Of a stretch of 64,000 nt of DNA, positions 44,571-53,911 are shown one piece after another. The stretch covers positions 62,001-126,000 of the forward strand of contig NZ_BONX01000036.1 in NCBI RefSeq assembly GCF_016862935.1, in the 5' to 3' direction. The DNA comes from Plantactinospora mayteni (GTDB taxonomy: Bacteria; Actinomycetota; Actinomycetes; Mycobacteriales; Micromonosporaceae). Position 1 is the stretch's first letter. Every line of letters begins with the position of its first letter. Below the pieces are notes generated by a model. It was not told the DNA's origin, made no database searches, and saw nothing but the letters and a program-made list of their open reading frames with translations. The position numbers were made by a program, and so were the translations under genes.

Positions 44571-45578
44571 TCACTCCTTGCTGCTGAACGCGGCGTCGAA
44601 GGCCGCGCTCGGCGCGTCGAAGGCGAGCCGCCGGACGAACTGCAACGCCTCGGGGGCACCGACCAAGCGGTCCATCCCGGCGTCCTCCCACTCGATCGAG
44701 ATCGGACCGTCGTAGCCGATCGCGTTCAGCGCCCGGAACGAGTCCTCCCACGGCACGTCGCCGTGCCCGGTCGAGACGAAGTCCCAGCCCCGGCGCAGGT
44801 CCGCCCAGGGCAGGTGCGACGCGAGCCGGCCCCGCCGCCCGTCCCCGGTACGCACCTTCGCGTCCTTGCAGTCGACGTGGTAGATCCGGTCGGCGAAGTC
44901 GAAGATGAAGTTCACCGGGTCCAACTCCTGCCACACGAAGTGCGACGGGTCCCAGTTCAGCCCGAACGCCGGCCGGTGCCCGATCGCCTCCAGGGTCCGC
45001 CGGGTGGTCCAGTAGTCGTACGCGATCTCGCTCGGGTGCACCTCGTGCGCGAACCGCACCCCGACCTCGTCGAAGACGTCGAGGATCGGGTTCCACCGGT
45101 CGGCGAAGTCCTGGTAGCCCCGCTCGATCATCGACGGCGGTACCGGCGGGAACATCGCCAGGGTGTGCCAGATCGACGAGCCGGTGAACCCGACGACGGT
45201 CTTCACGCCGAGCTTCGCCGCCGCCCGGGCGGTGTCCTTGATCTCCTCGGCGGCCCGCTGTCGGACCCCCTCCGGCTCCCCGTCGCCCCAGATCCGGGCC
45301 GGCAGGATGTCCTGGTGGCGCTCGTCGATCGGGTGGTCGCAGACCGCCTGCCCGACCAGGTGGTTGGAGATCGTCCAGACCTTGAGGTTGTACTTGGCCA
45401 GCGTCTCCCGCTTGCGGTCGACGTACGAGTCGTCGGCGAGCGCCTTGTCGACCTCGAAGTGGTCACCCCAACAGGCGATCTCCAGCCCGTCGTAGCCCCA
45501 CTCCGAGGCGAGCCGGCACACCTCCTCGAACGGTAGGTCGGCCCACTGGCCGGTGAAGAGCGTGATGGGTCGCGCCAT
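44571..45578 (-). CDS. Sugar phosphate isomerase/epimerase (xylose isomerase-like TIM barrel)
   Basis: The 335-residue protein starts at ATG 45578 with an upstream GGGAGAAAG site. It has the TIM-barrel pattern of the xylose isomerase-like family. The metal-binding acids sit at strand ends: [29 protein letters not shown] and [11 protein letters not shown]. The N-terminus ([34 protein letters not shown]) is typical of members that pair with Gfo/Idh/MocA dehydrogenases in cyclitol or keto-sugar catabolism. Here it is monocistronic, and the exact substrate cannot be read from the sequence. It could act with the downstream ThuA/DUF1080 enzyme on a 3-keto sugar. Confidence 0.88.
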   Translation of the reverse strand: MARPITLFTGQWADLPFEEVCRLASEWGYDGLEIACWGDHFEVDKALADDSYVDRKRETLAKYNLKVWTISNHLVGQAVCDHPIDERHQDILPARIWGDGEPEGVRQRAAEEIKDTARAAAKLGVKTVVGFTGSSIWHTLAMFPPVPPSMIERGYQDFADRWNPILDVFDEVGVRFAHEVHPSEIAYDYWTTRRTLEAIGHRPAFGLNWDPSHFVWQELDPVNFIFDFADRIYHVDCKDAKVRTGDGRRGRLASHLPWADLRRGWDFVSTGHGDVPWEDSFRALNAIGYDGPISIEWEDAGMDRLVGAPEALQFVRRLAFDAPSAAFDAAFSSKE

Positions 45579-45965
45579 GGTCTTTCTCCCTGTTGATCAC
45601 GCGGGATTCGCGACTGCGCCGGGCACGGTGCCGGTGGACCGGGGCGAGGGTGACCGACCCTGGACGGTGGCGGGAACTCCCCCGGCGGTGTGGTCGGCAC
45701 GTGCGCAACCGCACCTGGGCCGGACGGGTTGCGCCTCCCGCCCGGTCACCGGCCAGCGCCGGGGATCGCCACGACCACTCTAGGCCGTGCCGCCCGGCCC
45801 AAGGAAGCCCCGACCCGACGGCCGAGGTCCGCCGATGGCCGGGGCGAGCGGACCAGAGCCCCGCCTCCCGGACCGGAGGTGTCCGGGAGGACGGGGCGAG
45901 ACGGGGGGCGGCGGGGTCGCGCCGGGCGGGTGGTGGGGATGCGCGCCGCCCGCTACCCGCCTATC
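45579..45965. other. Intergenic region between isomerase and ThuA gene
   Basis: This 387-bp gap contains the promoter region of the isomerase and, near 45858-45897, the terminator of the ThuA/DUF1080 gene. No gene is recognised. Confidence 0.45.
45858..45897 (-). terminator. Hairpin terminator of the ThuA/DUF1080 gene
   Basis: Nested perfect arms GCCCCG + CCTCCCGGAC pair with GTCCGGGAGG + CGGGGC (one bulged A), giving a 16-bp stem and a 7-nt loop about 70 bp past the stop. There is no T-tract. Confidence 0.65.
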
Positions 45966-48113
45966 TCAGGGCAACGTCCACTTCTGGTTGGCGGCACCGG
46001 CGATGCAGTCCCACAGGTGTACGTCCTGGCCGTCCGCCGAGCTGTTGTTCGAGACGTCCAGGCACTTGCCCGAGCCGGGGTTGCGCAGCGTGCCGTCGGC
46101 CTGGGCGGCCCAGTTCTGTGCCCCGCTGGAGTTGCAGGTCCAGAGCTGGATCTTGGTACCGTTCGCCGTGCCCGAGCCGGAGACGTCGAGGCACTTGCCG
46201 AGGGCCCGCAGGGTCTGGCCGGTGCGCGTCCAGGTCTGCCGGGCCGAGTTGGCGACGCAGGTGCTGATCTGTGCCTGGGTACCGTCGGCGGTGCCGCCAC
46301 CGTCGATCTCCAGGCACTTGCCGGCCAGCCCGACCACCGGCCCGGTCCCGCCGCCACCGGTGGTCGAGCGGACCAGGGTGAACTCGTCGACGTCGTACAG
46401 TCCGGTGCCGGAGCCGGCGACGGTGAGGTAGAGGTTCTGGGTGCCGGTCGGTACCCCGGTCAGCGCGGTGCTGACCTCGGCGTAGCTCTCCCAGCCGCCG
46501 GTGTTGGAGATCGTCGCGGTGCCGTGCACCGGGCCGGTCTGCGAACCGGTCCGGACCTGGAGGGTGCCGCCGGCACCGCCGGAGACGACCCGGGCCCGCA
46601 GCGAGGTGACCCCGGTCAGGTTCTGCCCGTTGTACGCGGCCCAGTCACCCGGGTCCAGGTACCCGATCGTCGACCCGCCGTTGGCGCCGGCCTTGCCGAC
46701 CACCTGGACCCCGCTCTGCGCGCTGAACGCCTCGGCCTGGATCGTGGTGTTCTGGCCCGGGTCCGGGCCGGGGCCGCCGCCGAGTTCCTTGATCCGGATG
46801 TTCCGGAACGAGACGTCGTCGCCGGTGCCGTGGTTCTGGATGCCGATGTGCCCGGCCAGCGACCGTACCGGGTTGGTGTTGGTGAAGTCGTTGATCAGTA
46901 CCCCGTTGAGGTAGATCCGCAGCCGCTCCCCCTCGACCAGCAGCTCGTAGCTGTTCCACTCGCCGGGCGGGTTGAGCGCGGCGTCCCGGGCCGCGATGTC
47001 CGCGGACTTGAAGGTGTAGACCGCGCCGGTGGTCCGGTCGGCCGCGTCGGTGGCGTCGATCTGGATCTCGTAGCCGTTGTCCACCGCCGACCACGGGTCG
47101 GACGACGGTGGGAAGCCGATGAAGACTCCGGAGTTGTCGTCGCCGGCCATCCGCCAGTCCAGCTTCAGCGAGTACGAGGTGAACTGCTTGGCGCTGTACC
47201 AGTAGAGGCCCATGCCGCCGACCGAGGTCAGCGTGGCGTCCGAGTTGGTGAAGTTGCCCGGCCCGGCCTGGGACCAGCCGGTGGTGGAGCCGTTGTAGAG
47301 GGTGGTGTAGCCGGACTCGGGCCGGCAGTCTGCCTTGGTCCGGCCGGCCGCGTACCGGATGCCGCCGAGCAGGTGCGCCCGGAACGCCGGCTCGGCGTAC
47401 GACTGCTGGGTGTGCCCGCCGCCGGTGTAGAAGGAGCGCCCGCCCTCGTACGTCTTGCACCAGGCGTGCGGGTGGTCCGCCCCCATCCCGCCACCGGAGT
47501 ACGACGACTCGTCCAGCGTCGCCAGCACCCGGGCACTGGACCGGGCGTTGGTGCGGTAGTTGTACCACTCGTCGGTGCGGGTCCAGGTCTGCGGCAGGTG
47601 GGCCGTTGCCGCGTGCCCCCGGTCCACCGCCTTCACGTTGGCCTGCTGGATCGCCGGGTGCGACGCGAAGTACGCCCCGACCAGGTTGCCGTAGAACGGC
47701 CAGTCGTACTCGGTGTCGGCGGCGGCGTGCACCCCGACATAGCCCTTCCCGCTGCGGATGTACGACTCGAAGGCGGTCTGCTGGCTGGCGTTCAGGGTGT
47801 CGCCGGTGGTGTTCAGGAAGACCACCACCTCGTACTGGGCGAGGTTGGCGGTGGTGAACTGGGCGGCGTCCTCGGTGGCGGTCACGGTGAAGCTGTTCGC
47901 CGCGCCGAGTTCCCGGATCGCCTGGGTACCGGCGGCGATCGAGTCGTGCCGGAACCCGGCGGTCTTGGAGAAGACCAGTACGTCGTAGGGGGCGTCGGCG
48001 GCGCTGGCCGGACCGGCCGGCACGGTGGTACAGGCCAGCACCGCGAGCGTGGTGGTGGCGATGGCCAGGCTGGGACGGATCGTCTTCCGGGTTCTGCTGC
48101 GGAACAGTCGCAT
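45966..48113 (-). CDS. Secreted ThuA / DUF1080 / CBM6 / ricin multidomain protein
   Basis: The 715-residue protein has a signal peptide (1-39, ending PASA-AD). A ThuA domain follows (about 43-255: VLVFSKTAGFRHDSI, GKGYVGVHAAADTEYDWPFY), then a DUF1080 domain (about 268-452, LamG-like, KLDWRMAGDDNSGVFIGFP). DUF1080 domains are now linked to 3-keto-glycoside hydrolysis and ThuA to keto-sugar metabolism. A CBM6-like module (about 463-592) and a ricin B lectin module with QxW repeats (about 600-715: ARQTWTRTG, AQNWAAQ, NQKWTLP) form the tail. The same tail is found in the neighbouring PQQ dehydrogenase, suggesting both bind the same polysaccharide. The start lies about 30 bp after the neighbour's terminator, so expression may depend on read-through. 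Confidence 0.88.
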   Translation of the reverse strand: MRLFRSRTRKTIRPSLAIATTTLAVLACTTVPAGPASAADAPYDVLVFSKTAGFRHDSIAAGTQAIRELGAANSFTVTATEDAAQFTTANLAQYEVVVFLNTTGDTLNASQQTAFESYIRSGKGYVGVHAAADTEYDWPFYGNLVGAYFASHPAIQQANVKAVDRGHAATAHLPQTWTRTDEWYNYRTNARSSARVLATLDESSYSGGGMGADHPHAWCKTYEGGRSFYTGGGHTQQSYAEPAFRAHLLGGIRYAAGRTKADCRPESGYTTLYNGSTTGWSQAGPGNFTNSDATLTSVGGMGLYWYSAKQFTSYSLKLDWRMAGDDNSGVFIGFPPSSDPWSAVDNGYEIQIDATDAADRTTGAVYTFKSADIAARDAALNPPGEWNSYELLVEGERLRIYLNGVLINDFTNTNPVRSLAGHIGIQNHGTGDDVSFRNIRIKELGGGPGPDPGQNTTIQAEAFSAQSGVQVVGKAGANGGSTIGYLDPGDWAAYNGQNLTGVTSLRARVVSGGAGGTLQVRTGSQTGPVHGTATISNTGGWESYAEVSTALTGVPTGTQNLYLTVAGSGTGLYDVDEFTLVRSTTGGGGTGPVVGLAGKCLEIDGGGTADGTQAQISTCVANSARQTWTRTGQTLRALGKCLDVSGSGTANGTKIQLWTCNSSGAQNWAAQADGTLRNPGSGKCLDVSNNSSADGQDVHLWDCIAGAANQKWTLP

Positions 48114-48144
48114 CGTCGCTCTCCTCTGGAGGGGCGGTGGGGAG

Positions 48145-48174
48145 GGGCGCCCGCCGGGTGCGGGGCGGGCGCCC
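48145..48174 (-). terminator. Hairpin between PQQ dehydrogenase and ThuA genes
   Basis: A perfect 11-bp stem GGGCGCCCGCC/GGCGGGCGCCC with an 8-nt loop starts 12 bp after the PQQ dehydrogenase stop and ends about 30 bp before the ThuA start. There is no T-tract. Confidence 0.6.
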
Positions 48175-48185
48175 GTCCGGCTACG

Positions 48186-48550
48186 TCAGGGCAGGGTCCA
48201 CTTCTGGTTGGCGGCACCGGCTATGCAGTCCCAGAGGTGCACGTTCTGCCCGTCGGCGGAGCTGTTGTTGGAGACGTCCAGGCACTTGCCCGAGCCGGAG
48301 TTGCGCAGCGAGCCGTCGGCCTGCGGGGCCCAGTTCTGGGCGGCGGTGGCGTTGCAGGTCCAGAGCTGGATCTTGGTGCCGTTCGCGGTGCCGGCGCCGG
48401 AGACGTCCAGACACTTGCCCAGGGTACGCAGGGTCTGGCCGTTCCTCGTCCAGGTCTGGTGTGCCGATCCGGTGCAGGTCCAGATCTGCGCCTGGCTGCC
48501 GTCGGCGGTGCCGCCGGCCTCGATCTCCAGGCACTTCCCGGCCAGCCCGA
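48186..48550. repeat. Direct repeat of ricin-module DNA (partner 45966-46330)
   Basis: About 365 bp encoding the ricin modules of the two neighbouring genes is closely similar and collinear, with only a 3-bp gap. Long identical runs cover the NQKWTLP end. This indicates recent tandem duplication or gene conversion. Confidence 0.8.
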
Positions 48551-51074
48551 CGATCGGGCCGGTGCCGCCGCCCCCACCGGAGCTGCCGGTGTTGACGGTG
48601 AAGGCGTCCACGTCGTAGAGGGCACCGGTGCCGGAGCCGGCGAAGGTCAGGTAGAGCGTGGTGGTGCCGGCCGGCGGGTTGGCGATGGTGCCGGTGACGG
48701 TGGTGAAGGTGTCCCAGCCGCCGGTAACCGGCACGGTGGCGCTGCCCAGTATGGCGCCGGTGGCGGAGCCGGCCCGGAGCTGGATGGTGCCGCCGGCACC
48801 GGCCGACGAGACCCGGGCGCTGAACGAGGTGGCGCCCGCCAGCCGGTACGGCGTGAAGGCGATCCAGTCACCGTTGTTGATGTCGCCGACGGTCTGGCCG
48901 CCCTCGGCCGCCGCCTTGGCGAACTTGTTCACCCCGGACGAGGTCTCGTAGTGCTCGGCCTGCCGGTGCTTCGGGGTCAGCTCGTGCTGGGCGTGCGTGG
49001 TCAGCCCGCCCCGGTCGGTGTACTCGGCGTCGAAGATCGGGAAGATGTTCGCCGCGTCGTCGTGCTCACCGTCGACCGGGATGGTGATGGTGCCGGTGCA
49101 GCCGGTGGCCGAGGTGATCTGGTGGCCGTGGCTGTCGTGGCCCAGCACGTAGGTCATCTTGACCCGGGAGCAGTCGATGGTGCCGTCCTCCGGGTCGGTG
49201 ACGGTGATCGAGAACGGCACCGCGTCACCGAAGGCGACGAGCTGCCCGCTGGCCGGGGCGGTGATGGTCACCGTCGGCGCGGTGTTGCCGACCCCGATGG
49301 TGACGCTGGCGGTGCCGGTGGCGCCGGCCGGGTCGCGTACGGTCAGCGTCGCCGTGTAGGTGCCGTTCGCGGCGTACGTCTTCGTCGGGTTCGCCGCCGT
49401 CGACGTGGTGCCGTCACCGAACGCCCAGGAGTAGGTCAGCGCCCCGCCCTCCGGGTCGGACGAGCCGGCCGAGGAGAAGGTGACGGTCAGCGGTGCCACC
49501 CCGGAGGTCGGGTTGGCGCTGGCCACCGCGGTCGGGGCCCGGTTGCCGCCGCCGACGTAGTCGAAGCGGTAGAGCGCCGAGTTGGCGTCCCCGTTGAAGT
49601 AGCCGGTGCCGTAGTCGAGCAGGTAGTAGGAGCCGTCCGGCCCGAACGCCGAGTCCATCACCTGCTTGCCGACCCACGGGAAGGTGTCGATGGTGCCGGG
49701 CGAGCCGTCGGCGTTGACGTGGATCGGCTTGATCCAGCCCCGGCCGAACTCGGTGGCGAAGAACTGGCCGTCGAAGGTGGCCGGGAACTTGGTGGTCGAC
49801 GGGTTCGACGCGTCGTAGCGGTAGACCGGGCCGCCCATCGGGGACTCCGAACCGCCGCCGAACTCCGGCGGGCTGCCGGCGTCACCGGCGTACCGGATCC
49901 AGGCCGGGCGGGCCGGCGGCAGGGTGGTCTGGCCGGTGTTCCGGAACGAGTTGTTGGTCGGGCCGCCGGTGCAGTTGTACTTCGCCGCGCCCGGCCCGTC
50001 CGGGAAGGTCCACTCGTTGTACGTCTCGGTGCTGGTGTTCGTCCCGGTGCAGTACGGCCAGCCGTAGTTGCCGGGCGAGGTGATCCGGTTGAACTCGACC
50101 TGCCCGCTCGGGCCCCGGTTGGCGTTGGTGGAGCCGGCGTCCGGGCCGTAGTCGCCGACGTAGACGTGCCCGGTGGCCTTGTCCACGCTCATCCGGAACG
50201 GGTTGCGGAAGCCCATCGCGAAGATCTCGGGCCGGGTGTTCGCGGTACCGGGTGCGAAGAGGTTCCCGCTCGGGATCGAGTACGTCCCGTTCGCGTTCAC
50301 CTTGATCCGCAGGATCTTGCCCCGCAGGTCGTTGGTGTTGCCGGCCGAGCGCTGCGCGTCGTACGCCGGGTAGCGGTTGGTCCGCTCGTCGATCGGTGCG
50401 TAGCCGGCGGACTCGAACGGGTTGGTGTCGTCCCCTGTGGAGAGATAGAGGTTGCCGGCGGCGTCGAAGTCGATGTCCCCGCCGACGTGGCAGCACATCC
50501 CCCGATCCGCCGGTACGTCCAGCACGGTCACCTGGCTGGAGGTGTTGAGGGTGAAGTCGGCGTTCAGGGTGAACCGGGAGAGCCGGTTCACCCCGGCGAA
50601 CGGCGCGAACTGCGCGGGGGTGCCGTTCGCCGGGGCGTCACCGGCCGGCGTGCTCAGCGGCGGGGCGTAGTAGAGGTAGATCTGCCGGTTGGTGGCGAAG
50701 CCGGGGTCGACGCCGACGCCCTGCAACCCCTCCTCGTCGTGGGTGTAGACCGGCAGGGTGCCGAGTACGGCGGTGTTGCCGGCGGCGTCGGTGCGGCGCA
50801 GCGTGCCGTTGCGGGCGGTGTGCAGCACCGAGCGGTCCGGCAGCACCGCGATGGTCATCGGCTCGCCCACCTCGGCGACGCCACGGGCCAGGGTCACCTG
50901 CTGGAAGTCGGAGGCGGTGATCGGGTGCGCCACGGCGGGGGCGGCCGGGGCGAGTACCGCCGGGAGGGTGGTGGCGGCCAGCAGCAGCGCGGCGCCGCCG
51001 GCCCACCGCCGGGGTCCTGTCGGATGCGCGCGGCCGGATCGGCCGGGTGGGCGGGGATGGTGGGTGAGAGACAT
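48186..51074 (-). CDS. Secreted PQQ-dependent sugar dehydrogenase with PKD, CBM6 and ricin domains
   Basis: ATG 51074 (MSLTHHPRPPGRSG) is chosen because it leads directly into a signal peptide (about 1-48) and has GGAG nine bases upstream; the longer frame is Arg-rich and unlikely. The 962-residue protein has a glucose/sorbosone dehydrogenase propeller (about 55-490: AVLPDRSVLHTARNG, DEEGLQGVGVDPGF, HVGGDIDFDAAGNLYLSTGDD, VYVGDYGPDAGS). A PKD domain follows (about 515-600, YSWAFGDGTTS), then an intermediate beta region, a CBM6-like module and a C-terminal ricin lectin (QxW repeats AHQTWTRNG, AQNWAPQ, NQKWTLP). It oxidises sugars outside the cell, possibly feeding keto-sugars to the ThuA/DUF1080 partner. 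Confidence 0.9.
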   Translation of the reverse strand: MSLTHHPRPPGRSGRAHPTGPRRWAGGAALLLAATTLPAVLAPAAPAVAHPITASDFQQVTLARGVAEVGEPMTIAVLPDRSVLHTARNGTLRRTDAAGNTAVLGTLPVYTHDEEGLQGVGVDPGFATNRQIYLYYAPPLSTPAGDAPANGTPAQFAPFAGVNRLSRFTLNADFTLNTSSQVTVLDVPADRGMCCHVGGDIDFDAAGNLYLSTGDDTNPFESAGYAPIDERTNRYPAYDAQRSAGNTNDLRGKILRIKVNANGTYSIPSGNLFAPGTANTRPEIFAMGFRNPFRMSVDKATGHVYVGDYGPDAGSTNANRGPSGQVEFNRITSPGNYGWPYCTGTNTSTETYNEWTFPDGPGAAKYNCTGGPTNNSFRNTGQTTLPPARPAWIRYAGDAGSPPEFGGGSESPMGGPVYRYDASNPSTTKFPATFDGQFFATEFGRGWIKPIHVNADGSPGTIDTFPWVGKQVMDSAFGPDGSYYLLDYGTGYFNGDANSALYRFDYVGGGNRAPTAVASANPTSGVAPLTVTFSSAGSSDPEGGALTYSWAFGDGTTSTAANPTKTYAANGTYTATLTVRDPAGATGTASVTIGVGNTAPTVTITAPASGQLVAFGDAVPFSITVTDPEDGTIDCSRVKMTYVLGHDSHGHQITSATGCTGTITIPVDGEHDDAANIFPIFDAEYTDRGGLTTHAQHELTPKHRQAEHYETSSGVNKFAKAAAEGGQTVGDINNGDWIAFTPYRLAGATSFSARVSSAGAGGTIQLRAGSATGAILGSATVPVTGGWDTFTTVTGTIANPPAGTTTLYLTFAGSGTGALYDVDAFTVNTGSSGGGGGTGPIVGLAGKCLEIEAGGTADGSQAQIWTCTGSAHQTWTRNGQTLRTLGKCLDVSGAGTANGTKIQLWTCNATAAQNWAPQADGSLRNSGSGKCLDVSNNSSADGQNVHLWDCIAGAANQKWTLP

Positions 51075-51434
51075 GGTCGTGCACTCCCGTCCTGACCAGT
51101 TGCGATACAGGCAGGGCGCTCGCCGTCGCGCCAGATGCCGTCGGGGTGGATCTCCGCCCGGGGGCCGCCGTTCCCGCCAAGCCGCGACCGTGGACCGGCA
51201 TGGGCACACCGGTACGCCGATCGCTGTCGTGGGCTAACCGCGCCGTCGGTTACCTCGACGTAACAACTTTGAGCTGTGCTCGACACAGTAATTTCTATGT
51301 GTGGATGTGTCTATGCCTTCTGCCACGCCAACATGAACTTTTGTCGACACGGTGAAAAGTTGCCGGACCAGTGATCGACTAGCGCCTCTCCGCGCCACTG
51401 TGGACCGTCCGGCCGACCACCCCGCCGCGCGGCG
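51075..51434. other. Intergenic region upstream of the PQQ dehydrogenase
   Basis: The stretch 51255-51365 is clearly AT-richer than its surroundings, as expected of a promoter region. It holds two inverted repeats: CTGTG-CTCGA-CACAG at 51274-51288 and AACTTTT/AAAAGTT at 51336-51342 with 51355-51361. The first could be an operator for the minus-strand dehydrogenase. The second, nearer the convergent end of the prenyl synthase gene, could be an operator or a terminator. No gene is seen. Confidence 0.45.
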
Positions 51435-52502
51435 TTATCCGTGCCGTTCCACGGCCTCGGCAGCCAGGGTGGCGAGCACCGTGGCGGCCTCGGCGGAGAC
51501 CGGCGCCTCGGCCAGCGCCGCCAGCGCGGCGTCGGTGCGTACCTTGATCATCTGCTCGATCCGGTCCAATGCACCGGTCGCCACGATGATCGATCGCAGC
51601 TCGGCGGCGCCGTCCGGGTCCAGCTCCGGGTTGCCGAAGAGCGCCTTCAACCGCTGCGCCTGGGCCCGGTCGGCACTCCCCCGGGCCAACGCCATCATCA
51701 CCGTCGGCTTCCCCTCGCGCAGATCGTCCAGGATGGACTTGCCGGTCAGCGCCGGATCGCCGAAGACCCCGAGCACGTCGTCCCGGAGCTGGAACGCGTC
51801 GCCCAGCGGGTCGCCGAACGCGGCCAGCGCGCCGAGCAGCTCCGGCGAACCGGCCGCCAGTGCGGCACCGATCTGCAACGGCCGGGTCACCGTGTAGCGG
51901 GCCGCCTTCATCCGCACCACGGTCAGCGCGCTCGCCACCGAACCGTCCCCCACCCCGGAGACCAGGTCCAGATACTGCCCCGCGATCACCTCGGTACGCA
52001 TCGTCGCGAAGACGCCGTACCCCTGGTGCACCTCCGCCGGGGAGAGCCCGCACTCGTGGAAGAGCTGGTCCGCCCAGGCCGCGCAGAGGTCACCGCAGAG
52101 CAGCGCGGTGCTGCGGCCGTACGAGGCCGGGTCGCCGCGCCAGGCCGACCGGGCGTGCAGGTCGGCGAAGAGCCGGTGCACCGAGGGCTCGCCCCGGCGC
52201 CGGTCGCTGCCGTCCATGATGTCGTCGTGGATCAGCGCGAAGGCGTGGAACAGCTCCAGCGCGGCGGCGGCGGCCACGATCGGCGTACCGTCCGCACCCC
52301 CGGCGGCCCGCCAGCCCCAGTAGCAGAAGAGCGGGCGCAGCCGCTTGCCGCCGGCCAGCACGAACCGGTGCAGGGTGGTGAAGACGCCCCGGGGGGCGCC
52401 GTCCGGCCAGTCCGGGTCCTGCCGGTCGAGGAAGGCGACGAGTTGGGCGTCGAAGCGCTTCCGTAGGTCGCCCAGATCCACCTCCGGCACGGTCGCCGTC
52501 AT
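51435..52502 (-). CDS. Polyprenyl (geranylgeranyl-type) diphosphate synthase
   Basis: The enzyme condenses isopentenyl diphosphate with an allylic diphosphate to make a C15-C25 prenyl donor. The 355-residue protein carries GGKRLRPLFCYWG, the first aspartate-rich motif DDIMD (in ALIHDDIMDGSDRRRGEPSVH) and the second, DDVLG (in FQLRDDVLGVFGDPALTGKSILDD), with KPTVMM after it. ATG 52502 overlaps the upstream phosphatase-like gene's stop by 4 bp (ATGA). It is the last gene of the eight-gene ebo-type operon and would supply the prenyl chain for the UbiA enzyme. Chain length cannot be fixed from the motif alone. Confidence 0.92.
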   Translation of the reverse strand: MTATVPEVDLGDLRKRFDAQLVAFLDRQDPDWPDGAPRGVFTTLHRFVLAGGKRLRPLFCYWGWRAAGGADGTPIVAAAAALELFHAFALIHDDIMDGSDRRRGEPSVHRLFADLHARSAWRGDPASYGRSTALLCGDLCAAWADQLFHECGLSPAEVHQGYGVFATMRTEVIAGQYLDLVSGVGDGSVASALTVVRMKAARYTVTRPLQIGAALAAGSPELLGALAAFGDPLGDAFQLRDDVLGVFGDPALTGKSILDDLREGKPTVMMALARGSADRAQAQRLKALFGNPELDPDGAAELRSIIVATGALDRIEQMIKVRTDAALAALAEAPVSAEAATVLATLAAEAVERHG

Positions 52503-53911
52503 GGCCGATCTCCCAGGGCAGCGGCGGGATCGGCGTCGGCGAGGCGGAGCAGCAGGCTCTTGACCTCGGTGGCCCGGTAGCTGTCCCGGGCCGCCGACCG
52601 GTCCGAGCAGATCAGCACCGGGGCGTCCGCCGGATCGGCGGGCAGCCGGCCGTGCGAGCCGCGTACCGCCCGCGCGCCGGCGTCCAGCCCCACCACGCTC
52701 ATCAGGTAGCGCATCCCGAGCTTCTTCCGGGCCAGCGCCACCGCCGCCCGCCGCTTCGCCGCACCCGGCGCGGCCGGGTCGAAGAAGAGTTCGGCCGGGT
52801 CGTACCCGGGTTTGCGGTGGATCTCCACCAGCCGGGCGAAGTCCGGGGCCCGGGCGTCGTCCAGCCAGTAGTAGTAGCTGAACCAGGCGTCCGGCTCGGC
52901 GACCAGCACCAGCTCGCCGGCCCGTTCGTGGTCCAGCCCGTGTTCCGCCTTGCCGGCGGCGTCCAGCACCTCGGCGACCCCGGGCAGCCCGGCGCAGAGC
53001 TTCGCCACCGCCGGTACGTCGGCCGGGTCCTTCACGTAGACGTGTGCGATCTGGTGGTCGGCGACCGCGAACGCCCGGGAGGTCCACGGGTCGAGGTATT
53101 CCATCCCGTCCTGGGTGTAGACCCGGAGCAGTCCCTCGGAGCGGAGCAGCCGGTTCACGTCCACCGGCCGGCTCGCCTCGGTGATGCCGTACTCCGAGAG
53201 CACCACCACGGTCGCGTTCCGGGCGGCTGCCGCGTCCAGCAGCGGACCGAGTACCGCGTCGAGTTCGGCCGCGGCGGCCGACGCCTGTGGGGACGACGGG
53301 CCGAAGCGTTGCAGGTCGTAGTCGAGGTGCGGGACGTACACCAGCGTCAGGTCGGGATTCTTCTCGACCATGATCTGCTCGGCGGCCCGGCAGATCCATC
53401 GGGACGACGGCAGTCCCGCCCCCGGCCCCCAGTACGTGAACAGCGGAAACCCGCCCAACTTCCCGGTCAGCTCGTCGTGCAGCTCCGGCGGGTCGGTGTA
53501 GCAGTCCGGCTCCTTGCGCCCGTCGGCGTAGTAGATCGGCCGGGGCGTCACCGTCCAGTTCACGTCGGCGCCCATCGCGTACCACCAGCAGACGTTGGCC
53601 ACGGTGTAGTCCGGGCGCGCGCGGCGGGCCGCCTGCCAGACCTTCTCCCCGCCCATCAACGCGTGGTGCTGGCGCCAGAGGAAGACCTCGCCCAGGTCCC
53701 GGAAATACCACCCGTTGCCGACGATGCCGTGCTCGGCCGGCAGCGCCCCGGTGAGCAGGGTCGCCTGCGCCGAGCAGGTCACCGCCGGCAGCACGGTACC
53801 GAGTTCGGCCTGGCAGCCGGCGTCGGCCAGGGCGCGCAGCCGGGGCATGTGGGCCAGCAGCCGGGGGGTCAGCCCGACCACGTCGATCACGACCAGTGGA
53901 CTGTCAGCCAT
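52499..53911 (-). CDS. eboF: Nucleotide pyrophosphatase/alkaline phosphatase-family protein (EboF-like)
   Basis: The 470-residue protein belongs to the type I phosphodiesterase / nucleotide pyrophosphatase branch of the alkaline phosphatase superfamily. The metal and nucleophile region is visible as LVVIDVVGLTPRLL and PAVTCSAQATLLTGALPAEHGIVGNGW, with a Thr likely to be the nucleophile. Further metal-ligand regions are YVPHLDYDLQRFG and VVVLSEYGITEA. There is no signal peptide, so it acts in the cytoplasm. In ebo clusters the phosphatase member is EboF. It overlaps eboE by 8 bp and the prenyl synthase by 4 bp. A role in hydrolysing a phosphoester or diphosphate intermediate is inferred. Confidence 0.82.
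   Translation of the reverse strand: MADSPLVVIDVVGLTPRLLAHMPRLRALADAGCQAELGTVLPAVTCSAQATLLTGALPAEHGIVGNGWYFRDLGEVFLWRQHHALMGGEKVWQAARRARPDYTVANVCWWYAMGADVNWTVTPRPIYYADGRKEPDCYTDPPELHDELTGKLGGFPLFTYWGPGAGLPSSRWICRAAEQIMVEKNPDLTLVYVPHLDYDLQRFGPSSPQASAAAAELDAVLGPLLDAAAARNATVVVLSEYGITEASRPVDVNRLLRSEGLLRVYTQDGMEYLDPWTSRAFAVADHQIAHVYVKDPADVPAVAKLCAGLPGVAEVLDAAGKAEHGLDHERAGELVLVAEPDAWFSYYYWLDDARAPDFARLVEIHRKPGYDPAELFFDPAAPGAAKRRAAVALARKKLGMRYLMSVVGLDAGARAVRGSHGRLPADPADAPVLICSDRSAARDSYRATEVKSLLLRLADADPAAALGDRP

Noticed and set aside
45690-51095. A single 1801-codon open frame on the plus strand across the ThuA and PQQ dehydrogenase genes
   Set aside because: It is the antisense shadow of GC-rich genes. 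It has Val/Gly/Arg-rich composition, no domain and no ribosome site, and it lies opposite clearly recognised secreted enzymes.
51435-53711. A 758-codon frame giving the prenyl synthase a long N-terminal extension
   Set aside because: The extension is the shifted frame of the phosphatase-like gene. The family N-terminus begins at 52502 with an ATGA overlap.
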